NCBI GenBank assembly: GCA_039811225.1
Contig: JBDHYG010000004.1
Coordinates: 62,001-126,000 of the forward strand
Direction: 5' to 3'
Source of the DNA: JAFDXJ01 sp039811225
GTDB lineage: Bacteria; Bacteroidota; Bacteroidia; Chitinophagales; Chitinophagaceae
Length of the DNA stretch: 64,000 nt
This document shows positions 8,452 through 16,229 of this stretch, piece by piece (within the stretch, counting starts at the first letter, position 1; every line of letters starts with the position of its first letter). The notes below the pieces were generated by a model. The model worked only from the letters and a program-made list of their open reading frames with translations. It did no database searches and had not been told where the DNA came from. The position numbers were made by a program, and so were the translations under genes.

Positions 8452-9534
8452 TTATTGCATAAAGTTTGATAAAAGGGTATGAAAATGGTGTGTACCTTTT
8501 TCATGTTTTACGGAATAGCGGCCTTTATTATAGAACCTGGAACGAACTCCTTCCTGTACTCTTTCCACAATATATTCATCTTCCATTTCTACTGTATCCA
8601 GGTTATTACCGGCCCCCTGCCCCAGGCGGGATGCATCAAAAACAAAGGTGAGGAAATCCACTTTACAGGTACTGATACCGGTAGGGTGAACAATATTCAA
8701 AGACAAACCCCAGGGATAAAAATTAAACATCATATTAGGAAAGACCCAGAAGTAATAAGCAGCCACACGCCGGCCGGCATCAACTGCATCATTCGGTATA
8801 TCAAAACAAGCTTCTTCCTTCCGTGCAATACCCAACTGCAGATTTGAATAGAAAAAAATCTCTGTTGAATAAGAACCAAAATCCAATTCCGCATTTAAAC
8901 CGGCATGCACAAAGGGTATATGAAAACCTTCCAAATAATTTTCACAATACAAAGCCCAGTTTGCTTTTACCTGATATTCCCGGGAGAGATCCGGCCGAAA
9001 TTGCAAATCCTGTAAAGGCATCCAACTAATCCGCTCCATCATATCATCAAAAAAATCATTGGCTTTAAATTTCGGATGCAGTGACGTAAATAAAAGTTTC
9101 TCCCATTGAAATACCGGCAACTGTGCCAGGTTATCTGCTTCTGTTGGAAAATTTTCAACTTCTTTAAACTCCGGCATGGAAACAAATTTTCCATCCAGGG
9201 AAAAAATCCTGCCATGGTATTTACAACGTAACCGGCTGGCCATGCATGGTTCAGTAATCAGTAAATTTCCCCGATGTGTACATACATTACTTAAACAACG
9301 AATCACATTTTTATCATCCCTTGTCAACAACAGGGGTTCGTTTAAAACACCCGGTAATAAATTAAATGGGAAAGCGGAACCTGCATTGGGTAATTGATCC
9401 AAGTTGGCCACATATTGCCAACTGTTTGCAAAAATTTTTTCCTTTGCCTGTTCAAAATAAATCGGTGAGGTATAAAAATCAGTATGAATGGTATGGGCTT
9501 TTGTAATATCCGGATCTACAAAAAGTCGGCTCAT
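8452..9534 (-). CDS. Rieske-type aromatic ring-hydroxylating oxygenase, alpha-subunit family
   Basis: A 360-residue oxygenase with an N-terminal Rieske [2Fe-2S] domain (Cys85-x-His87 and Cys104-x2-His107, as CTH and CKYH) and a C-terminal catalytic domain. The mononuclear iron motif reads ENYLEGFHIPFVH, giving the two histidines. The frame is open 51 codons further upstream, but that part lacks family features, so I start at the ATG at 9534 (MSRLFVDPD). No beta subunit, ferredoxin or reductase gene is adjacent. The substrate is unknown; relatives include quaternary-amine demethylases and aromatic dioxygenases. Confidence 0.88.
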   Translation of the reverse strand: MSRLFVDPDITKAHTIHTDFYTSPIYFEQAKEKIFANSWQYVANLDQLPNAGSAFPFNLLPGVLNEPLLLTRDDKNVIRCLSNVCTHRGNLLITEPCMASRLRCKYHGRIFSLDGKFVSMPEFKEVENFPTEADNLAQLPVFQWEKLLFTSLHPKFKANDFFDDMMERISWMPLQDLQFRPDLSREYQVKANWALYCENYLEGFHIPFVHAGLNAELDFGSYSTEIFFYSNLQLGIARKEEACFDIPNDAVDAGRRVAAYYFWVFPNMMFNFYPWGLSLNIVHPTGISTCKVDFLTFVFDASRLGQGAGNNLDTVEMEDEYIVERVQEGVRSRFYNKGRYSVKHEKGTHHFHTLLSNFMQ

Positions 9535-9619
9535 TAGGGTAAAAATTTGGCTAAAGGTATAAAATGCAAGTGGACAACAAAAAAAACTGGCTTGCAATCT
9601 TTTTGAACCTTTAATATTG

Positions 9620-10732
9620 TCAAAATAGTTTTTGTTGTAATCCCGGTCTTCTGAAGTGTGTAGTATCCAGCTCCCAACGTTCCGCATTCAAGCCATAGAG
9701 CTGATTGTATTTTTTAAATTGCTGCCGGATAATTTCAGCCTCCGGTCCTTCCCCCCGCATCCGTATACCCCATCTGCTATCATTAACACGTCCTCCATGA
9801 CTATGCTCTATAGAATGCCATACTTTGTCAGCACGATCCGGATAATTTTTAAACAACCAATCATGAAATAAATGTTTCAGTGCACCATTTAAGCGGATAA
9901 ATGTATAAGCTGAAAAAACAGCGCCCGCCTGGGCAGCTGCCTGCATGATTGCCTGCATTTCATGATCGTTTAATCCCGGGATCATCGGGCCGAGCATGAC
10001 ACCCATCCGTACACCGGCTGCGCTTAATTCCCGTATGATACGAAGACGTTGTTGAGCCGTAGTGGTGCGGGGCTCCATTACCTGCCGGAGTGGTTCATTA
10101 AAAGAAGTGATCGAAACCAAAATACTGACCAGGTTTTTGGCGGCCATTTTTGTAAATAGATCTTTATCACGAATCATGCAGGCATTCTTTGTAATCAATC
10201 CTACCGGTTGATTAAATGCCAGGCAGGTTTCCAGTAATTGCCGGGTGAGTTGGTATTTTCTTTCGGCCGGCTGATAACAATCAGTATTACCGCTTAAGGA
10301 GATCGGCGTACCATCCCATTGGGGATTCCGCAAAAATTTTCGCAATAATGCCGGTGCATTTTTCTTTACCATAATTTTACTTTCAAAATCAATACCTGCA
10401 CTATACCCCCAGTATTCATGAGCATTTCGGGCATAACAATAAATGCAGCCATGCTCACAGCCCTGATAGGGATTCATACTGTAAAACATGCCTACATCCG
10501 GGCTGTCTACTTTATTGACAATGGTCTTTGCTTCCTGTTCGATGTATTGTGTATGGATCTGCGCAGGTATCTCGATATCATCAATACCTTCCGTGTGTTC
10601 CATGGAAGTTTCTTGTACTAGAAATCGATTTTTCGTATTGTATTGCGCCCCTCTCCCATACCGATATTGCAGGTTTTCGGCTTTTATAGCCGGTTGCGGC
10701 CGGGCATTGGGATGGCCTGTTTTTTTGTCCAT
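9620..10732 (-). CDS. PA0069/Rv2578c-family radical SAM protein (spore photoproduct lyase-like)
   Basis: A 370-residue radical SAM protein. The cluster motif is Cys92-x3-Cys96-x2-Cys99 in GCEHGCIYCYARNAHEYW, and the N-terminal GRGAQYNTKNRF is the usual leader of the PA0069-like family, which is distantly related to SplB. The activity is unknown. PA0069 itself is, as I recall, part of the Pseudomonas aeruginosa LexA regulon, which fits its place just after the UmuD-like gene. The start is either the ATG at 10732 or the ATG at 10771, which overlaps the umuD-like stop by 11 bases; both imply one operon with that gene. Confidence 0.85.
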   Translation of the reverse strand: MDKKTGHPNARPQPAIKAENLQYRYGRGAQYNTKNRFLVQETSMEHTEGIDDIEIPAQIHTQYIEQEAKTIVNKVDSPDVGMFYSMNPYQGCEHGCIYCYARNAHEYWGYSAGIDFESKIMVKKNAPALLRKFLRNPQWDGTPISLSGNTDCYQPAERKYQLTRQLLETCLAFNQPVGLITKNACMIRDKDLFTKMAAKNLVSILVSITSFNEPLRQVMEPRTTTAQQRLRIIRELSAAGVRMGVMLGPMIPGLNDHEMQAIMQAAAQAGAVFSAYTFIRLNGALKHLFHDWLFKNYPDRADKVWHSIEHSHGGRVNDSRWGIRMRGEGPEAEIIRQQFKKYNQLYGLNAERWELDTTHFRRPGLQQKLF

Positions 10733-10760
10733 ATATGTATAAAGTTTACTGTTGGCTTTT

Positions 10761-11249
10761 TCAACTGCCATATAAAATATGCGGGCCCTGTCTTTGCACC
10801 GGTTTATTCCTTGCCGTTGCCTGCAATGCCTTCTCCAGGATATGGATGACACAGGTAACCACCCCCCAGGCTTTATATTCACTGTATTCATACAATACAA
10901 TGTCCGCATAGCGGCTGTTCTCCGCTACCAGGCTCAGGTGATTAGTTGACTGGCGAAAACGCCGCACCACCAATTCACCATTCAAGGCCGCTACAATAAT
11001 CTTTTCATTACCGGCCTTGATACTGCGGTCCACGATTAGTACATCCCCGCACCGGATGCCGGCACCCTCCATGGCATCACTGTTCATGCGAAAAAAAAAG
11101 GTGGCGGGCTTATTGAGAATAAGTTGCTCATTCAGATCAATGCCCCTGTCCATATAATCATCTGCTGCGGCACCAAAACCAGTGGCATTGGCACTGTGTA
11201 CATCCCATTGTGAAAATTCTTTGGTACCTGTGTAAGCGGCACGATACAT
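10761..11249 (-). CDS. umuD: UmuD-like S24-family protein lacking the protease dyad
   Basis: A 162-residue homologue of UmuD, the Pol V accessory subunit that normally cleaves itself after DNA damage. It aligns without gaps over the core: TGFGAAADDYMDRGIDLN, then NSDAMEGAGI and CGDVLIVDRSI. In register with E. coli UmuD, the nucleophile Ser60 is Ala59 (NSDAM instead of GDSM), the general base Lys97 is Arg96 (VVRRF instead of VKKL), and the scissile Cys24-Gly25 is Thr23-Gly24. Self-cleavage is therefore not expected. I start at the ATG at 11249; the ATG at 11264 is an alternative. It is divergent from the 2H/umuC pair. Confidence 0.88.
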   Translation of the reverse strand: MYRAAYTGTKEFSQWDVHSANATGFGAAADDYMDRGIDLNEQLILNKPATFFFRMNSDAMEGAGIRCGDVLIVDRSIKAGNEKIIVAALNGELVVRRFRQSTNHLSLVAENSRYADIVLYEYSEYKAWGVVTCVIHILEKALQATARNKPVQRQGPHILYGS

Positions 11250-11280
11250 GTTTTCCTCTTCCATATTGATTGTTTTAAAA

Positions 11281-11332
11281 ATTGCAAATGCAATGTCGAT
11301 TTTTATTTGCAAATTACTAATTTATTTAGCAA
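11281..11332. promoter_or_regulatory. Putative operator cluster between the umuD-like and 2H/umuC genes
   Basis: This divergent spacer carries the perfect inverted repeat ATTGC-AAAT-GCAAT (11281-11294), a second copy of TTGCAAAT at 11307-11314, and an opposing TTTAGCAA at 11325-11332. Together these look like one compact and one wider TTGC...GCAA dyad. A damage-responsive repressor site is an inference from the gene content; I cannot match it to a known LexA box. Confidence 0.4.
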
Positions 11333-11355
11333 TTTTACACTAAATTTATTAACAA

Positions 11356-11363
11356 TATATTTG
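11356..11363 (+). promoter_or_regulatory. -7 promoter element for the 2H/umuC operon
   Basis: TATATTTG matches TAnnTTTG exactly. It ends only 3 bases before the GTG proposed as the start of the 2H-like gene (11367), so the transcript may be nearly leaderless. Confidence 0.55.
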
Positions 11364-11366
11364 CCC

Positions 11367-11981
11367 GTGAAAAAAGATTTGCTACAGGCGGTCACTGCTG
11401 CCGGCCTCGCACTGGCACCCGCCGAATACCTGCTTACCCTGGAATTGCCGCCTGCCCTGCAGGAAGTCATGCAAAACCTGAAGGCCGGCTTTGAAGAAAA
11501 ATTTGGTACACCCGGTGGGCATAGCCGCACACAAATAACCCTGGTCCGGTTTAGCCAATATGAAATGTTGGAACCCCGCTTCCTCGCACGCATACGCCTG
11601 CTTGCAGCCGGCTGCACCCCATTCCTGCTTGAGCTACAGGATTTCGGCAGCCTCCCCACACACACCATCCATGTGCAGGTATTAGGGAAAGTCCTCATTA
11701 TGAGCACCCTCAAAAACCTACGCAAATCACAAAGCCTCTTCCGGATAAATGAAACGATGCGGCCCTGGTTTATTGCCGAACCTTCTCTCATTCTTGCCCG
11801 GAAATTACGCCCGGGCCAATATGAACAAGCCTGGCGTTTTTACAGCCGGCAAACCTTTCACCACCGTTTCCCGGCTTCCGGGATATGCCTGCTGAAAAAA
11901 CAAGGCACCTCCTGGCAATGCCTGGCTACTTTTCCCTTTAGCAACAAAACCATACCCGATAAACAACAAAAATTATTTTAA
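11367..11981 (+). CDS. 2H-phosphoesterase-like (2'-5' RNA ligase fold) protein with degenerate active site
   Basis: A 204-residue protein with the layout of LigT-type 2H phosphoesterases: first strand EYLLTLELPPALQ, a central FLLELQDFGSLPTHTIHV, and a last strand SGICLLKK. The two catalytic HxT motifs are lost. The first reads TQITLVRF where PHITL is expected, and the second EPSLILARKL where PHLTIARKL is expected. The protein may bind rather than cleave cyclic or 2',5' phosphates; this is inference. The frame is open upstream to 11307, but the GTG at 11367 fits the promoter and fold. It precedes umuC by 15 bases. Confidence 0.72.
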   Translation: MKKDLLQAVTAAGLALAPAEYLLTLELPPALQEVMQNLKAGFEEKFGTPGGHSRTQITLVRFSQYEMLEPRFLARIRLLAAGCTPFLLELQDFGSLPTHTIHVQVLGKVLIMSTLKNLRKSQSLFRINETMRPWFIAEPSLILARKLRPGQYEQAWRFYSRQTFHHRFPASGICLLKKQGTSWQCLATFPFSNKTIPDKQQKLF

Positions 11982-11996
11982 GTTAAAACACCTGCC

Positions 11997-13277
11997 ATGT
12001 ATGCTATAGTAGATTGCAATAGTTTTTACTGCGGCTGCGAGCGGCTCTTCCGGCCGGCACTGGCCAAAAGGCCTGTAGTAGTACTCAGTAATAATGACGG
12101 TTGCATTGTTTCCAGAACAGATGAAGCCAAGCAATTGGGCATTGATATGGCCGTACCCTATTTTCAAAGCAAACAAGTGATTGAAAAAAATAAGGTGGCG
12201 GTTTTCTCCAGCAACTATAATTTATATGGCGACCTCAGCGCGCGCATTATGCATACCCTGGGTATGGTAGCCGGCCGGGAAAATGTGGAAGTGTATTCCG
12301 TAGATGAAGCCTTTATTGACCTGCACCGGGTAGCGAATCATGCCATGTACAGTATGGCCCTGCGCTTAAAAGAAACCGTGGAAATGTGGACTGGCATCAT
12401 GGTAAGCGTAGGCATCGGGCCCACCAAAGTGCTAAGCAAAGTGGCCAATCATTTTTCCAAGAAAAACAAAGCGGCTACCGGCGGTATTTGTATCCTGGAT
12501 AAACCGGAAAAAATAGAGGAGGTCTTGCAACAAACAGCCATTGAAAATATTTGGGGCATAGGGCGACGTTATGCAGCGAAGTTGCAAACCGCATTCCACC
12601 TGGAAAATGCGGCGCAGTTAAGCAAAATGCCGGCTGAATGGGCGCGTAAAAATCTGGGTGGTGTGGTAGGCGTACGCTTATTAGCCGAGCTAAATGGGCA
12701 TCCCTGCATTTACCTGAAAGATCCCCTGCTGAAGAAAAAACGTATTGCCACCACACGCATGTTTGGCCGGCCCGTGTCTGCCTTAAAAGAAATACAGGAA
12801 GCCGTGGCTACCTATACCACCCGGGCTGCAGAAAAACTGCGCCGGCAGCATTGTGCTGCGAAAACAATAGAAGTCTTTGTTATGACCAATGCTTATGTCA
12901 ATACCGAATATGAATATAACCCGGCTACCTATTATCGCAACCGGCAATTACCTCAGCCAACTGCTTCCACCCCCGAATTGATTAGGCATGCACAGGAACT
13001 CGCCGCCGATCTGCACCAGCCTGCCACCCGCTACCTGAAAGCCGGAGTATTACTCAGTGATATCGTACCGGAGAATTCCATACAGGCCAACTTATTCACC
13101 CCGGTGATACCCGCTCAGCGGGAGCTGATGCGCGCCATTGATAATATCAATTTCAGTATGCGCAATGATATGGTACGCTATGCTGCCAGCGGCCTGCACA
13201 AAAACTGGAAAATGCGCCAGGAACTGCGCTCGCCCAGGTACACCACCCGGTGGGATGAATTGTGTTTGGTGCGGTAA
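11997..13277 (+). CDS. umuC: Y-family translesion DNA polymerase, UmuC (Pol V catalytic subunit)
   Basis: A 426-residue error-prone polymerase that copies past DNA lesions. The N terminus MYAIVDCNSFYCGCERLF holds the first metal-binding Asp, and EVYSVDEAFIDL near residue 100 holds the catalytic Asp-Glu pair. The helix-hairpin-helix region around WGIGRRYAAKL and the UmuC-type C-terminal region (NINFSMRNDMVRYAASG, ending RWDELCLVR) are intact. No frame damage is seen. It is downstream of the 2H-like gene in the same transcript and divergent from the UmuD-like gene, so the usual umuDC operon is split. Confidence 0.95.
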   Translation: MYAIVDCNSFYCGCERLFRPALAKRPVVVLSNNDGCIVSRTDEAKQLGIDMAVPYFQSKQVIEKNKVAVFSSNYNLYGDLSARIMHTLGMVAGRENVEVYSVDEAFIDLHRVANHAMYSMALRLKETVEMWTGIMVSVGIGPTKVLSKVANHFSKKNKAATGGICILDKPEKIEEVLQQTAIENIWGIGRRYAAKLQTAFHLENAAQLSKMPAEWARKNLGGVVGVRLLAELNGHPCIYLKDPLLKKKRIATTRMFGRPVSALKEIQEAVATYTTRAAEKLRRQHCAAKTIEVFVMTNAYVNTEYEYNPATYYRNRQLPQPTASTPELIRHAQELAADLHQPATRYLKAGVLLSDIVPENSIQANLFTPVIPAQRELMRAIDNINFSMRNDMVRYAASGLHKNWKMRQELRSPRYTTRWDELCLVR

Positions 13278-13281
13278 GCAC

Positions 13282-14268
13282 TTAGGGGATATTTTGAATT
13301 TTATCCTGTTGAATGGGTGAATAATCATCCTTTACTACTCCATTAACCAATATCCTGTCGAAGTAACACTTGATCCCGGTTGCTTTATTCATATTTTCCT
13401 GGTCTTGTATATGAAAATGCAAATGTGGTTCCGAAGAATTTCCGGTATTGCCACATAAACCCAAGACCTGCCCCTTCCTTAACTCCTGGCCTTCCTGTAC
13501 TTTAATCGAATTGTGTTTAAAATGACAAAACACCAAAAACTCGTTGTTTGATGTTTGCATAATCACCGTATTGCCACCTACATCATAGATATTCATTTCG
13601 CCGGGAATATTATCTTTTACCCCATTCACCACCTGTGCCACTTTCCCGTTACAGGGCGCTATTATTTCTTTTCCAAAGGCATAATAATCTTCATTTGTCT
13701 TCCCATCCGTACGGTACGATTTACCGGAAGAATCAACCTGGATAAAATCAAATGCATTTTTTTGTGCACGGTTCTTGACGTGATAATTCAATTCTTTTGT
13801 ATCACCACCCCAAACCACCATCCATTCTCCTGTAAAAGGTAATGACAACCTAGTCGTGTTGCGTTCTGCGTTTTTCGTCTCCACAAAGGGCCTGATATAC
13901 AAGCTATTTATCTTGTCGTCATTGTCTACAAAAAGAAGGATCGTAAAAATGCCTTTTTCAAATGTTGTTTGATATAAAGTATTTGCCCCGTTTTCGTATC
14001 CGTCAAATTCCTTTGCAGTAATTTTCCCGGCATCTCTTTGCAAGCCATCAAAGAATGAGGTTGTTTTTTCCAATGGCAAAGCCTCCTGCATTTCCGGTGA
14101 AAACAAAGAAAAGATACTGTCGTATTTTCCGTCATTATAGAAAGTTACCAGCTCTTGTATGATCTGCTTATAATTATCTTTTTCTACCTGTTGAGCAAAT
14201 ATTTTTATGCTACTCATCAAAAATAAAAATGTGAAGAAGCCGTATCGCTTCCATAAAATTCGTTTCAT
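13282..14268 (-). CDS. Secreted M23 (LytM-like) peptidase with DUF3887-like N-terminal domain
   Basis: A 328-residue exported protein. Signal peptide: MKRILWKRYGFFTFLFLMSS, with cleavage near IFAQ. Residues of roughly 25-120 resemble a DUF3887-type domain (ELVTFYNDGKYDSIFSLFSP). The C-terminal half is an M23 domain: YHVKNRAQKNAFDF, GKEIIAPCNGKV, GNTVIMQ and the zinc motif EPHLHFHI. It is a likely peptidoglycan endopeptidase or cell-wall-binding protein. I prefer the ATG at 14268 over the upstream start at 14310. It lies 19 bases after the SpmA-SpmB fusion gene on the same strand and ends 4 bases from umuC. Confidence 0.85.
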   Translation of the reverse strand: MKRILWKRYGFFTFLFLMSSIKIFAQQVEKDNYKQIIQELVTFYNDGKYDSIFSLFSPEMQEALPLEKTTSFFDGLQRDAGKITAKEFDGYENGANTLYQTTFEKGIFTILLFVDNDDKINSLYIRPFVETKNAERNTTRLSLPFTGEWMVVWGGDTKELNYHVKNRAQKNAFDFIQVDSSGKSYRTDGKTNEDYYAFGKEIIAPCNGKVAQVVNGVKDNIPGEMNIYDVGGNTVIMQTSNNEFLVFCHFKHNSIKVQEGQELRKGQVLGLCGNTGNSSEPHLHFHIQDQENMNKATGIKCYFDRILVNGVVKDDYSPIQQDKIQNIP

Positions 14269-14287
14269 TTTAAAGGGGAATAATGTT

Positions 14288-15520
14288 TTACATAAAAAAG
14301 ATATAGCCAATTATGATGGCAGCAACAACTCCAATAATATCGGCCAGCAAACCTGCCCAAACTGCATAGCGTACTTTTTTGATATTGACACTGCCAAAAT
14401 ATAATGCTATAATATAAAACGTTGTATCAGCAGAACCCTGGAAAGTACAAGCCAGCTTGCCGATAAAGCTATCCGGGCCGTGTGACAACATCGTATCAAT
14501 CATCAGACCACGGGCACCACTTCCGCTAAAAGGTTTCATGATGGCCACCGGCAAGGCCGCTACAAAATCTGTCGGTGATCCCATGGCATGCAGTAGATAC
14601 GCAATACCATCCGTCAGGTAAGCCAATGCCCCGCTATCCCGAAAAATACGTATCGCTACCAACATCCCCACCAGGTATGGAATTATTTTTAAAACCACAC
14701 CCCAACCCTCTTTCGCACCTTCAATAAAAGCATCAAATACAGATACTTTTTTCCAGGCTCCTCCTGCAATGATTACCGCAACAAGGCTTACCAGGATAAG
14801 GTTGCCGGAAACATTGCTAAATGTATTTTTCCCTGCATCACTCAAGCCATTTACATAAAATAACAACCCGGTAATTCCTGCAATTATAGCCAGTAACCAG
14901 GCAATCAGCACCATGTCCCATTTTATTTTTTGAATAAATCCTACAATAATAATAGAAGCCAGGGTAGCACATACCGTAGCTGCTACACAAGGAATAAAAA
15001 TAGAAGTAGCTTCTGTGGAACCAGCCGCAATCCGATACGTGATGATTGAAAGGGGGATCAGTGTCAGGCCACTGGTATGTAAGACCAAAAACATGATTTG
15101 CGCATTACTGGCTGTTTCTTTTTTAGGGTTCAGGGTCTGCAGGCTTTCCATTGCTTTCAACCCAAAGGGTGTAGCAGCATTATCCAGGCCCAGCATATTT
15201 GCACTGAAGTTCATCACCATTTCTCCCATAGCTGGGTGACCCTTGGGTACTTCCGGGAAAAGCCGTTGCATAAATGGATTTAATAAACGTGCCAGCCAAC
15301 GAATAGCGCCTGCTTTCTCGGCGATATTCATCAGGCCTAAAAAAAATATCATGGTACCGGCCAATGGAAATGCGACATCTATGACCGAAGATTTAGCGGA
15401 GTCAAAAATGCCATCTGTCAGTGTTTTGAAAATAGTGGTGTCATGCAGAAAAATGAGTTTATATAAAGCAATGACAAAGGCAATGAGTACAAAGGCAATC
15501 CATACAATGTTTAACGCCAT
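14288..15520 (-). CDS. Nucleoside-recognition (SpmA-SpmB fusion) membrane protein
   Basis: A 410-residue polytopic membrane protein formed of two gate-type (nucleoside recognition) domains. The N-terminal half resembles SpmA (FPLAGTMIFFLGLMNIAEKAG, NMLGLDNAATPFGLKAM) and the C-terminal half SpmB (VLKIIPYLVGMLVAIRIFRDSG, KPFSGSGARGLMIDTM, FQGSADTTFYIIALYFG). In Bacillus the two are separate spore-maturation genes; fused versions are common in non-sporulating bacteria. The transported substrate is unknown. Its place upstream of an M23 peptidase gene hints at an envelope role. Confidence 0.88.
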   Translation of the reverse strand: MALNIVWIAFVLIAFVIALYKLIFLHDTTIFKTLTDGIFDSAKSSVIDVAFPLAGTMIFFLGLMNIAEKAGAIRWLARLLNPFMQRLFPEVPKGHPAMGEMVMNFSANMLGLDNAATPFGLKAMESLQTLNPKKETASNAQIMFLVLHTSGLTLIPLSIITYRIAAGSTEATSIFIPCVAATVCATLASIIIVGFIQKIKWDMVLIAWLLAIIAGITGLLFYVNGLSDAGKNTFSNVSGNLILVSLVAVIIAGGAWKKVSVFDAFIEGAKEGWGVVLKIIPYLVGMLVAIRIFRDSGALAYLTDGIAYLLHAMGSPTDFVAALPVAIMKPFSGSGARGLMIDTMLSHGPDSFIGKLACTFQGSADTTFYIIALYFGSVNIKKVRYAVWAGLLADIIGVVAAIIIGYIFFM

Positions 15521-15574
15521 AGAATGATTTGATGCGTGAAAATAAATAAAATGATTTATGCTGTTACAAATTTT

Positions 15575-15582
15575 ACATTTGT
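15575..15582 (+). promoter_or_regulatory. -7 promoter element upstream of the SGNH hydrolase gene
   Basis: TACATTTG matches TAnnTTTG and lies 30 bases upstream of the ATG at 15613, which would leave a short leader. The same 92-base spacer also serves the divergent SpmA-SpmB gene, for which no comparable element was found. Confidence 0.5.
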
Positions 15583-15612
15583 TGAAGGAAATTCAGGTAA
15601 ATCAAACCATCT

Positions 15613-16224
15613 ATGCCTAAACACATTTATTCCTATCTCGCACTAGGCGATTCCTATACAATAGGTGAAGCCGTTCCATTGTTTGAAAGTTTCCCCTACC
15701 AGACGATTTACCTGCTTCGAAAAATGGGATTCCCTTTTCATGCGCCCGAAATAGTAGCAAAGACGGGGTTTACAAGTTTTGAATTAATTGAACAACTATT
15801 ACATACTCCATTACCGGAATCCTTTGATTTTGTCACCTTTCTGATTGGCGTTAATAATCAATACAGGGGCCTGGCAATTGATGAATTCAAAGAACAATGC
15901 ACATTCCTGGCACAAAAAGCGTTGCATTTTACCGGTGGACAGGCCAACCGGATTATCATGCTATCCATCCCGGATTGGGGTGCCACTCCTTTTGCTGAGG
16001 ACAGAAACAGGAAAGAGATTGCACAAGAAATCCTGGCGTTTAATGCAGTTGTTCATTATATAGCTCTACAGAAGAAAATCCAGTATATCGACATTACCGA
16101 AACCACCCGGGCCGTTTCAGGAAAAGAAGATTACCTGGCTGCTGATAACTTGCACTATTCCGGCAAATTATATGCTTTGTGGGCAAAAGCAGTTAGTCAA
16201 CAAATAGCTGCATGCCTTTTATGA
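15613..16224 (+). CDS. SGNH/GDSL-family hydrolase
   Basis: A 203-residue esterase-type enzyme without a signal peptide. Block I is ALGDSYTIGE with the nucleophile Ser14. Block III is LIGVNNQYRG with Asn81. Block V is AADNLHYSG with Asp178 and His181. All catalytic positions are present and the length is usual for single-domain members. The substrate cannot be read from sequence; relatives act on lipids, acyl-CoA or acetylated sugars. It stands alone, convergent with kmo (5 bases between the stops). Confidence 0.88.
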   Translation: MPKHIYSYLALGDSYTIGEAVPLFESFPYQTIYLLRKMGFPFHAPEIVAKTGFTSFELIEQLLHTPLPESFDFVTFLIGVNNQYRGLAIDEFKEQCTFLAQKALHFTGGQANRIIMLSIPDWGATPFAEDRNRKEIAQEILAFNAVVHYIALQKKIQYIDITETTRAVSGKEDYLAADNLHYSGKLYALWAKAVSQQIAACLL

Positions 16225-16229
16225 AAATG

